A DNA stretch of 24,513 bases. It comes from Candidatus Shapirobacteria bacterium CG09_land_8_20_14_0_10_38_17 (lineage in GTDB: Bacteria > Patescibacteriota > Microgenomatia > 0-14-0-10-38-17). The notes under the pieces were generated by a model. It saw only the letters and a program-made list of their open reading frames with translations, searched no databases and was not told the origin of the DNA. This document shows positions 14,110 to 20,518 of this stretch, one piece after another. The stretch spans positions 1 through 24,513 of the forward strand of contig PEZH01000042.1 of NCBI GenBank assembly GCA_002774085.1, read 5' to 3'. Each line of letters begins with the position of its first letter. The stretch's first letter is position 1. Position numbers and translations under genes: made by a program.

Positions 14110-15195
14110 GTTAAAACATCTTTTCTTATTAATCAATTCGTCCAAAACTTGCCAACGTCTTTTCTTTTCTTTATACGGGATATCGTCAGTCAATTTATAT
14201 GCCGCGGTTTGCAGACGAGGCGAGTACATTGAAACATAGGCTTTTACAAAACCAACTTTTTGACATAAATCCACTGTATGCCGAAATTGTATTTTGGTTT
14301 CACCAGGGAAACCAACAATAATATCGGTGCTAATTTTAATATCGGGAATCCTATCTCTTATTTTCTTTACTAATTCAATATATTGTAGTGGTGTATATTT
14401 TCTGTTCATTTTACGTAAAATTTCTTTATCCCCTGATTGAACCGGCAAGTGTAAATAACGGCTCATTTTAGGTAGGGCCATCGCCTCAATAATATCATCA
14501 GTTAAATCCCAGGGATTTGAGGACAAAAAGGCAATTTTCTTCAACCCTTCAATTTCATTTAATCTTGTCAACAATGCAGTGAATGGTGTCTTGATTTTTG
14601 ACTTGGAACCGTAGCTGTTGACATTCTGTCCTAAAAGCAAAACCTTACGATAACCATTCTTTACCAAATCCTTTACTTCATTAATTATTTCCTCCACAGG
14701 CCGCGATTGTTCCCGCCCGCGAGCATAGGGAACCACACAATAGGTACAAAAATTATTACAACCCTCCATAATCGGTACCAGAGCATATCCCATATATTCT
14801 GTTACTGAGTTAGTAATTCTACTTCGACGCCGTGAAGCCCCAAAATGAGCCTTTATAAAATCGAGCCAATCGGGAGTTTTTACAAAATAATCAACCTTAG
14901 GTAATCGTTTTTTTAAATACGGCAGACCATGATACAACATGCAACCGGTCAAAATAATCCGCAAATTCGTTAATTCGTTAATTCGCAATTTCTCAAGGTT
15001 ATTTACCAATCCATACACCCTATTTTCTGCCGATTGGCGCACGGCACAAGAGTTAATAATCACCCAATCAGCACTCCTGACATCGTCAACTGAATTCAAG
15101 CCTACTTCTCTTAAGAGATTAGCAAGCCTCTCCGAGTCAGCTAAATTAGCCTGACAACCATATGTTTTAATAAAAAAAGCTTCCTTCTTATTCAT
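14089..15195 (-). CDS. miaB: MiaB-type tRNA methylthiotransferase lacking the TRAM domain
   Basis: MiaB is a radical-SAM enzyme that adds a methylthio group at C2 of i6A37, after MiaA. The protein has 368 residues. The UPF0004 domain contains Cys14, Cys50 and Cys85, ligands of the second cluster. The radical-SAM motif EGCNNFCTYC gives Cys146, Cys150 and Cys153. Typical segments follow: GREQSRP, LLLGQNVNSYG, HLPVQSGD and TDIIVGFPGET. The family usually has about 430-450 residues because of a C-terminal TRAM RNA-binding domain, which is missing here; the protein ends at FNLDRFDS, where the gene runs 21 bp into guaA. Residues 69-79 are encoded by an 8-bp tandem repeat. The presence of miaA favours MiaB over MtaB-like relatives. 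A TGGTATACA element lies upstream, with the hexamer at 15218-15223. Confidence 0.9.
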   Translation of the reverse strand: MNKKEAFFIKTYGCQANLADSERLANLLREVGLNSVDDVRSADWVIINSCAVRQSAENRVYGLVNNLEKLRINELTNLRIILTGCMLYHGLPYLKKRLPKVDYFVKTPDWLDFIKAHFGASRRRSRITNSVTEYMGYALVPIMEGCNNFCTYCVVPYARGREQSRPVEEIINEVKDLVKNGYRKVLLLGQNVNSYGSKSKIKTPFTALLTRLNEIEGLKKIAFLSSNPWDLTDDIIEAMALPKMSRYLHLPVQSGDKEILRKMNRKYTPLQYIELVKKIRDRIPDIKISTDIIVGFPGETKIQFRHTVDLCQKVGFVKAYVSMYSPRLQTAAYKLTDDIPYKEKKRRWQVLDELINKKRCFNLDRFDS

Positions 15196-15237
15196 AAAAA
15201 TATTAACATCAACTCTGTGTATACCATCTTATTCTGA

Positions 15238-15350
15238 AAGAATATTGTCATCCTGAACTTGATTCAGGATCTTCTTAAGATGATTCTGACTTTCGTCAGA
15301 ATGACGGCCAAGTATGTATACCATCATCCTGAATTTAGTTCGGGATCTAT
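15238..15350. repeat. Palindromic TCATCCTGA/CAGAATGACG elements between miaB and ychF
   Basis: ATCCTGAA..TTCAGGAT forms a stem at 15250-15270, and ATTCTGAC..GTCAGAAT another at 15283-15302. A second CATCCTGAATTTAGTTCGGG arm begins near 15323. These are the same words found at 10377-10499 and 18783-18905. Confidence 0.65.
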
Positions 15351-15400
15351 CTTTAATAACTTTAATAACAAGGCCTTTCGTTATTAACTTAAAAAGTTTT

Positions 15401-16471
15401 TCAGCAACTCACTTTAAACTCTACCACTTCATTACCTTGTAGTAGGTAATCTTTCCCCTTAAAACAAGTTTTACCTAAAGACCGACACTTAGCCCAACCG
15501 CCAAATTGAACAAAAGTATTATAATCTACCACCTCTGCCTTAATGAATCCTTTTTCAAAATCAGTATGGATAACTGCGGCCGCTTGAGGCGCCTTGGTTT
15601 CTTTTTCCACTGTCCAAGCCCGCGCTTCTTTCTCGCCAGCAGTATAAAAGCTCACCAAGCCTAACTTTTCGTAAGCTTTTCTTATCAAAAGGACTAAACC
15701 AGACTCTTTCACCCCCCAGCTCTTAAGATATTCTCTCCTCTCGTTCTCCTCTAACTCCGCCAATTCTTCCTCCATCTTGGCAGAGATAGGAATAACATCC
15801 CAATCGGAAAAATCAGTTCTAATTTTATCCAAATTCTCAAAATCCTCCTCGCCAATATTAAAAACCACTAAATATGGCTTCATTGTTAATAAGGAAAAAG
15901 ATTGTAAAACTGTTCTTTCGTTATCATTCCATTCCTCACTAACGGGCATTTTACCTTGATCTAATATTTTCTTTGTTTTTTCGGCGGTTTGATGGCGTAA
16001 AACTTCTTTCTTATCATCGGGATGAACTTTTTCTCCCAAAATTCTCTCTATTGTTTCCAAATCTTTAAGCATTAATTCTGTTTTTAGGATTTCTAAATCG
16101 CTTCGCGGATTAATTGATCCCGCCTTTTCGACATTAGAATCAGCAAAGGAACGTAAGACATAACAGATAATTGAACATTCCCGAATATGGGCTAAAAATT
16201 TATTGCCCAAACCCTCACCCTTGGCCGCTCCTTTTACCAAACCGGCGATATCCACAAACTTAACCACCGCCGGTACAATCTGCTTACTTTTTTCAATTCT
16301 TGCCAAAACCGACAGTCTTTCGTCGGGAACCTCAACCACACCGGTATTCGGTTCAATGGTGCAAAAAGGATAATTTTCTGCCCTGGCAATTTGCCGACCC
16401 AAAAGGGCGTTAAAGAGAGTGGACTTACCAGCGTTGGGAAGCCCCACAATACCAACTGAAAGATTTGACAT
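15401..16471 (-). CDS. ychF: YchF/OLA1 family redox-regulated ATPase
   Basis: YchF is a universally conserved P-loop protein of the Obg-related family that prefers ATP and associates with ribosomes. The protein has 356 residues. The P-loop GLPNAGKST is at 10-18, followed by the G3 region DIAGLVKGAAKGEGLGNKFL, and FNIGEED in the place of the NKxD/NxxE nucleotide-specificity motif, typical of the ATP-preferring group. A helical insertion lies in the middle and the C-terminal TGS domain (YTAGEKEARAWTV to the end) is present. The length is normal. A TGCTAAAAT extended -10 ends eight bases before the ATG, so the message is predicted nearly leaderless. It diverges from the NUMOD3 gene; the two promoters are packed into about 50 bp. 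Confidence 0.94.
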   Translation of the reverse strand: MSNLSVGIVGLPNAGKSTLFNALLGRQIARAENYPFCTIEPNTGVVEVPDERLSVLARIEKSKQIVPAVVKFVDIAGLVKGAAKGEGLGNKFLAHIRECSIICYVLRSFADSNVEKAGSINPRSDLEILKTELMLKDLETIERILGEKVHPDDKKEVLRHQTAEKTKKILDQGKMPVSEEWNDNERTVLQSFSLLTMKPYLVVFNIGEEDFENLDKIRTDFSDWDVIPISAKMEEELAELEENERREYLKSWGVKESGLVLLIRKAYEKLGLVSFYTAGEKEARAWTVEKETKAPQAAAVIHTDFEKGFIKAEVVDYNTFVQFGGWAKCRSLGKTCFKGKDYLLQGNEVVEFKVSC

Positions 16472-16479
16472 TTGTTACA

Positions 16480-16512
16480 ATTTTAGCACAAAAGGTTAAG
16501 GCATGTTATACT
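16480..16512. promoter_or_regulatory. Divergent extended -10 promoters for ychF and the NUMOD3 gene
   Basis: For ychF (minus): TGC then TAAAAT at 16480-16485. For the rightward gene (plus): TGT then TATACT at 16507-16512, with a possible -35 TTAGCA 18 bp upstream. The predicted starts are about two and four bases before the two ATG codons. Confidence 0.65.
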
Positions 16513-16522
16513 ATAAGCTAAT

Positions 16523-17176
16523 ATGATGGAAAGAGAAACAAATCCACTCCCGGAAAGTGTGGTTCAAGAACAAGTAAACTCTTCCTTGACAAAAGAAGAA
16601 ACTCCTTTGGTACCACGAGTTTTACCCCAAACCCAAGCTTTCCTTAATGATGTAATAAACACTGAAGCTTATCAAGAACTTGATGAAAGAACAAGAGAGC
16701 TCATCAGTATTTATTTTGGAACCGATACCACCCTTGAAAAACTTATGGGAATTGCCAGAGTAAGCTCAAGAGAAAGGGTCAGACAAATTATCATCGCGGG
16801 AATGAAAAAGCTGTGGCAAGATTTACCTCCAAGTCTTAAAGAACAACACCAAAAGGAAAGGGTTATCCAATTAAAGAAAAGTGAGGCTCGTAAGGGGAAA
16901 AAACATACTCCTGAAACTCGGGCAAAAATGAGTGAGGCTCATAAGGGAAGGTTATCACCCATGAAAGGCCGCAGGCATACTCCTGAAACTAGGGCAAAAA
17001 TAAGTGAGGCTCATAAGGGAAAAAAACATACTCCTGAAACTAGGGCAAAAATAAGTGAGGCTCTTAAGGGAAGGTTATCACCCATGAAAGGCCGCAGGCA
17101 TACTCCTGAAACTCGGGCAAAAATGAGTGAGGCTCATAAGACCCAGTGGGCAAAGCGAAAGAAAAACAAAGGGTGA
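16523..17176 (+). CDS. Sigma-70 region 4-like HTH protein with NUMOD3 repeats
   Basis: The protein has 217 residues. The first 50 are polar and probably flexible. Residues 53-97 resemble sigma-70 region 4: LDERTRELISIYFG, LEKLMGIARVSSRERVRQI, then MKKLW, close to the pattern of major sigma factors (SRERVRQIE..AL.KLR). Residues 124-205 hold four NUMOD3 motifs of the form KGKKHTPETRAKMSEAH, alternating with a longer form that carries RLSPMKGRR. NUMOD3 is a small DNA-binding module, mostly known from GIY-YIG and HNH homing endonucleases. No nuclease domain is present. The tail is basic (WAKRKKNKG). It is therefore a predicted DNA-binding protein, but its target and role are unknown. The NUMOD3 part is two 123-bp direct repeats. 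ATG at 16526 is an equal alternative start. Confidence 0.85.
   Translation: MMERETNPLPESVVQEQVNSSLTKEETPLVPRVLPQTQAFLNDVINTEAYQELDERTRELISIYFGTDTTLEKLMGIARVSSRERVRQIIIAGMKKLWQDLPPSLKEQHQKERVIQLKKSEARKGKKHTPETRAKMSEAHKGRLSPMKGRRHTPETRAKISEAHKGKKHTPETRAKISEALKGRLSPMKGRRHTPETRAKMSEAHKTQWAKRKKNKG
16892..17137 (+). repeat. Two in-frame 123-bp direct repeats encoding NUMOD3 motifs
   Basis: Units 16892-17014 and 17015-17137 each encode 41 residues (a 17-residue short and a 24-residue long motif). By my reading they differ at about six bases, so the duplication is recent or is being kept uniform by recombination. Confidence 0.85.
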
Positions 17177-17184
17177 TTAATTTA

Positions 17185-17799
17185 TCAATTCTGGCAAACC
17201 CCGCTCCAAAGCCCCTTGCCCTCTTCTCTAGCTTTTCTTTCTGCTTCCAAAAATTGTTCCTGGTATTTGACATCAGGTGGAAAGGTGACAGCCTGGGCAA
17301 AACCTTCCCGAACCAAATACTCATTAACAAAAATTCCCTCCGCCCAAACATAGCGCAATATTCTCCCATATTGATCTTTTTCCGAAACATCTTTTTCTAC
17401 TTCTATTTCTTTCCCCTCAACCAGCTTTTTATTTTCCAAAGAAGCTTCTTGGCCATAACATTGGACCGGCTTACCCTGATGAACTGTTTCCGGTGCATCA
17501 ATGCCGATATAACGCAAAGTTTCCCCATTTTCCAATTGAATCGTATCTCCGTCAATCACACTAACTACCCTTACCTTTTCCCTGTCTGTCTGAGTTGGAA
17601 TAGGGCTGGTTAACTCTTCTTTAATGGGCGTGGGCTGAAGATTAATTTCTTTTGGAGCAATTTCAATAAAAAAAGAATCTCCCCAAAGCGCCACCAAAAA
17701 AGACCCCAAAATCAAAATTATTATCCCAATTACCAAAGGGAAAGTAATTTTTATTTTCCCTTTAGGGTTTATTTTTTTACTCTTACTTATCTTTGGCAT
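17185..17799 (-). CDS. Membrane-anchored staphylococcal-nuclease-like (SNase) protein
   Basis: The protein has 204 residues from the ATG at 17799; a TTG one codon earlier is less likely. The N-terminus is basic and followed by one membrane helix (about 18-40), so the nuclease domain should be outside or membrane-tethered. Residues about 80-204 form the thermonuclease fold: VSVIDGDTIQL, LRYIGIDAPET and YGRILRYVW contain the expected Asp, Arg, Asp-Ala-Pro-Glu and Arg catalytic elements. The C-terminal helix EQFLEAERKAREEGKGLW is also typical. Such enzymes cut DNA and RNA with calcium, perhaps for nucleotide scavenging in a host-dependent cell (inference). It is convergent with the NUMOD3 gene, with only eight bases between stops. 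The role could be periplasmic nutrition or defence. Confidence 0.9.
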   Translation of the reverse strand: MPKISKSKKINPKGKIKITFPLVIGIIILILGSFLVALWGDSFFIEIAPKEINLQPTPIKEELTSPIPTQTDREKVRVVSVIDGDTIQLENGETLRYIGIDAPETVHQGKPVQCYGQEASLENKKLVEGKEIEVEKDVSEKDQYGRILRYVWAEGIFVNEYLVREGFAQAVTFPPDVKYQEQFLEAERKAREEGKGLWSGVCQN

Positions 17800-17839
17800 C
17801 AATTAAGAGGCAAGAAGAAAAAATCAGAATTAATCCACC

Positions 17840-18439
17840 TTATTTTATTTGCTTAAAGGCAGTCTTAATAGCCTCATCTTCATAAAATGGTTCCTTAGTT
17901 TCAGGAATTCTGTAGCTATGGTCGGCACCCTCTACTGACAAATAGGTAACACACTTAGAAGTAGCACCATGCATATCTTTCTTTACTGCCTCAACATCTC
18001 CAAATTTATCTTCACTCCCCTGGACAATGATAATCTTTCCGGAGAAATCCTTTATATCAATATAGCCAATATCATAACCAAAAATTACCAGGCTAAACTT
18101 TCTTTTTTGTTCTGGGGAAAGTTTTTTAAGATATGCTCCAGCCACCACTCCTCCAAGAGATTTCCCAATCAGTATGATATTTCTATAATTATCTGACTGG
18201 CAATAATCTAAAACCACCCTTAAGGCTTCAATTTCTTCAATTAATTCCGGCCCCGAAGAATTTTCTTTCCCTCTTTCAAAAAAGGGAAAATTAAAAGTCA
18301 CCACGCTATCGCCTTTGCTCCAACAAACTTCAATTATTTTGTTAATAAAACCAGAATCCATCCCTTGGGAAATCCCAGGCAAAATTACCTCCAGATTCTC
18401 CGCCTTATGGTTATAAAAATATTTAAAATTCGGTATCAC
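17840..18439 (-). CDS. Small alpha/beta hydrolase
   Basis: The protein has 199 residues with a GTG start. The nucleophile elbow is GKSLGG with Ser94. A likely acid is Asp144 or Asp148 in GSEDKFGD, and GADHSY gives His174, so the full catalytic triad is present in the correct order. The overall pattern (ILPGISQGMDS, FNFPFFERG, then IILIGKSLGG) resembles the KANL3/Tex30-like or dienelactone-hydrolase-like small hydrolases. The substrate is unknown. An in-frame stop lies upstream, so the GTG is the best start. A TAAAAT hexamer at 18446-18451 ends six bases before it, the same geometry as purF and the AI-2E gene. It is 37 bases upstream of the SNase start and the two may be cotranscribed. Confidence 0.8.
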   Translation of the reverse strand: MIPNFKYFYNHKAENLEVILPGISQGMDSGFINKIIEVCWSKGDSVVTFNFPFFERGKENSSGPELIEEIEALRVVLDYCQSDNYRNIILIGKSLGGVVAGAYLKKLSPEQKRKFSLVIFGYDIGYIDIKDFSGKIIIVQGSEDKFGDVEAVKKDMHGATSKCVTYLSVEGADHSYRIPETKEPFYEDEAIKTAFKQIK

Positions 18440-18448
18440 TTTTTGATT

Positions 18449-18559
18449 TTAAATAATATCATAGGTGAAATTTATCATTAAATCAATATCTTGTTGCTTT
18501 GATCCCCAAAAAGCTAAGGCTCCCTTTAAACCCAACTTTCCGGTAATATTTGGTAGCAT
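18449..18559 (-). CDS. Doubtful 36-codon ORF upstream of the hydrolase gene
   Basis: It begins MLPNITGKLGLKGALAFWG and ends NFTYDII. I recognise no family. There is no Shine-Dalgarno, and its stop overlaps the hydrolase -10 element. It has a protein-like composition unlike the surrounding repeats, so it may be the remnant of a longer gene. It could equally be chance. Confidence 0.2.
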   Translation of the reverse strand: MLPNITGKLGLKGALAFWGSKQQDIDLMINFTYDII

Positions 18560-19119
18560 CTGGAAAAATTAGGAAATATCTGGTAAGATGAATAGCGGTA
18601 CAGTAATATAGAGATATAGTAATATAGATAAGAGATATTATCCCGCCAGAGCGGGATGAAATAAAGAAATATGTTCGCTACGCTCACGAAATAAATAGAA
18701 ATATAAAGAGATATTTTAAAATTTAAAGTCCAAAGTTAAAAGTCAAAAGTTAAAGACATTGTTAAATTGTTGAATTGTTAACCGTCATCCTGATGAAAAT
18801 CAGGATCATCTTAGAAAGATCCTGAATCCCCAGTCATCCGACGGGGCAGGCAAGTTCAGGATGACGATGAGAAGGGGATTCTGGACAAGCCAGAATGACG
18901 ATATTTATAGCCAAAATGACGTTAGGACTCGTTATTTGAGAGCCACTCTAATAGAAATTGAAAATTCAATGAAAATTGAAAATTGTTCCCTGTCATTCCC
19001 GACCCGACTAGCCTCGCCGGCTAGGCGGGAATGACGGCTTTAACAAGGCAACGAGGTAAAAAAACTTTAAACTTCTATCTAAAACGCTAAATATCTATAA
19101 AGCTAAACTGCTATTTAAA
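18560..19119. repeat. Intergenic repeat cluster upstream of the Fic gene
   Basis: No gene is supported. It contains AT-rich near-tandem words AGTAATATAGA (18592-18640), the palindrome ATCCCGCCAGAGCGGGAT (18640-18657), heptamer-type AAAGTTAAAAGTC runs (about 18720-18754), and an inverted CAATNNAA array (about 18756-18780). A stem with outer arms CGTCATCCTGA/TCAGGATGACG follows (18783-18793, 18856-18866), then ATTCTGG..CCAGAATGACG near 18888-18902. An AATTGAAAATT run (about 18957-18985) and an element with arms GTCATTCCCG/CGGGAATGAC (18992-19001, 19026-19035) complete it. Confidence 0.65.
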
Positions 19120-20109
19120 ATGCTTATTCCTCCCAAATATTCCTTAACCAGTAAAATTACCCAGCTACTTCAGTCTATTGAAGGCAGTAAAGAGGTCATC
19201 AATGCCATTAACATCCCTCCGGAGATTGAAATTAACATCAGGAGAAAATCAATTTTAAAAAGTTCTCTTTTCTCCGCCAGAATTGAGGGTAACCCCCTCA
19301 CTTTAGAAGAACTCCAACGGCTTCCTTCTAAAGACCAACGGAAAAAGGAGGTTTTTAATGTTTTGCAAGCGCTTAATTGGGTCCACGAACGAGGTTCAAG
19401 AGATTTAAGCGTTAAAAATATCCTCAATTTACACCAAATGGTGATGAAAAGCTTAATTGATCAAAGCGCTTTAGGAAAATTTAGGACCGAAGTAAGCGCC
19501 ATTTTTAATACCGGTGGTATTGCTGTTTATCTTCCCCCTTCACCCAAGCAAATCCTTTCTTTAACTACTCGCTTGCTTAAATTTATCAACTCTGAAAAAG
19601 AGCCGTTAGCGCCCATCCGCGCCTGCCTGGCCCATTATTCTTTTGAAAAAATTCATCCCTTCTTAGACGGCAATGGCCGCGTCGGCAGACTAATTCTTCA
19701 GGAAGTTTTGGAAAAAAGCGGCTATGGAATGAGAGGTTTATTGGCAATTGAAGAATACCTTGACCAGCATCGAACCAAATATTACCGCGCCTTAGAAGAA
19801 CCGGAAAAAGATGTTACCGCCTACTTAGAATTTATGATCGAAGGCGTTGCCCAAACTGCCAATGAAGCAAAACAAGAGGTAGCTAAAAAACAAAAAGAAA
19901 AAACTGAAGACTTTCTCCTTCCTCGGAGGGCGGAAATTTTAAATATCATCCGTGACCATCAAATGGTGAATTTTGATACCATCAGAAGAAGATTTTTGGC
20001 AATCAACGAAAGAACTCTAAGATATGACCTTAAGAAATTAGCTGATTTAGGCTTAATTAAAAAGCTCGGCGCCACCAAGGGAGTTTATTACCAAGCCGTA
20101 AAAAACTAA
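19120..20109 (+). CDS. Fic family protein with N-terminal inhibitory motif and C-terminal winged helix
   Basis: Fic proteins transfer AMP or other nucleotide parts to target proteins. The protein has 329 residues. The active-site loop HPFLDGNGRVGR starts at His179 and matches HPFx[D/E]GNGRxxR completely. SARIEG at 52-57 fits the (S/T)xxxE(G/N) autoinhibitory motif on the N-terminal side, so this is a class II, self-inhibited enzyme. The C-terminal 60 residues form a winged-helix domain (ILNIIRDHQMVNFDTIRRRF, ERTLRYDLKKLADLGLIKK) typical of Fic/DUF4172-type bacterial proteins. Self-inhibition usually implies regulated AMPylation; no separate antitoxin is seen and none is needed. The stop codon abuts a long perfect inverted repeat. 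The spacer upstream is a repeat cluster, and no promoter is clear. Confidence 0.93.
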   Translation: MLIPPKYSLTSKITQLLQSIEGSKEVINAINIPPEIEINIRRKSILKSSLFSARIEGNPLTLEELQRLPSKDQRKKEVFNVLQALNWVHERGSRDLSVKNILNLHQMVMKSLIDQSALGKFRTEVSAIFNTGGIAVYLPPSPKQILSLTTRLLKFINSEKEPLAPIRACLAHYSFEKIHPFLDGNGRVGRLILQEVLEKSGYGMRGLLAIEEYLDQHRTKYYRALEEPEKDVTAYLEFMIEGVAQTANEAKQEVAKKQKEKTEDFLLPRRAEILNIIRDHQMVNFDTIRRRFLAINERTLRYDLKKLADLGLIKKLGATKGVYYQAVKN

Positions 20110-20156
20110 TCTTACCTCTCTAAGGTAAAATACCCTTACACCTTAGAGAGGTAAGA
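20110..20156. terminator. Bidirectional terminator between fic and the HU gene
   Basis: A perfect 17-bp inverted repeat: TCTTACCTCTCTAAGGT (20110-20126) pairs with 20140-20156, with a 13-base loop. A run of T follows on each strand (five T on the plus side, six on the minus side). The genes on either side are convergent. Confidence 0.88.
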
Positions 20157-20161
20157 CATTT

Positions 20162-20434
20162 TTACTTGACCGCTCTTTTTAATCCTTTTCCAGGGCTAAA
20201 ACGTGCCGCTCGATGAGCAGAAACTTTAACTCTCTCACCGCTTCCGGGAACAACCACTTCTTTTTCTTTGACCATTGTGGTGCGAAAAGTGCCAAATCCA
20301 GAAACAACTACTTTCTCGCCTCGTGATAACGCCTTCTTAACTTCATCTAAAAAAAGATCAATTACTTCACGAGTTCCTTTTTTAGTGATATGAGCTTTTT
20401 TGGCAATTTCTTCAATAATTTGCTTTTTAATCAT
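20162..20434 (-). CDS. HU family nucleoid-associated DNA-binding protein
   Basis: A 90-residue histone-like protein that bends and compacts DNA as a dimer. It starts MIKKQIIEEIAKK, has VVVSGFGTF at 42-50, and has HRAARFSPGKGLKRAVK at the C-terminus, with the conserved arm region in between (ERVKVSAHRA). Length and motifs are normal. A GTG three codons upstream is inside the Shine-Dalgarno, so the ATG at 20434 is preferred. The Shine-Dalgarno AAAGGAGGTG (20441-20450) is nearly perfect and six bases from the ATG; this is the clearest such site in the window. The promoter is TTGACA (20495-20500), 17 bp, TATCCT (20472-20477), giving a leader of about 30 bases. Confidence 0.95.
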   Translation of the reverse strand: MIKKQIIEEIAKKAHITKKGTREVIDLFLDEVKKALSRGEKVVVSGFGTFRTTMVKEKEVVVPGSGERVKVSAHRAARFSPGKGLKRAVK

Positions 20435-20471
20435 TATTTCCACCTCCTTTCATTTAATTTAAAACAGAATT

Positions 20472-20500
20472 AGGATAAATCATCAATCTCTTTTTGTCAA
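20472..20500 (-). promoter_or_regulatory. Promoter of the HU gene
   Basis: TTGACA and TATCCT with 17-bp spacing on the minus strand. The predicted leader of about 30 bases contains a strong Shine-Dalgarno at 20441-20450. Confidence 0.75.
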
Positions 20501-20518
20501 ACAGAATATTATATAAAA

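Noticed and set aside
15362..15387. TTAATAAC/GTTATTAA inverted repeat as the ychF terminator
   Set aside because: The stem is pure AT apart from one pair and no T-run follows on the minus strand.
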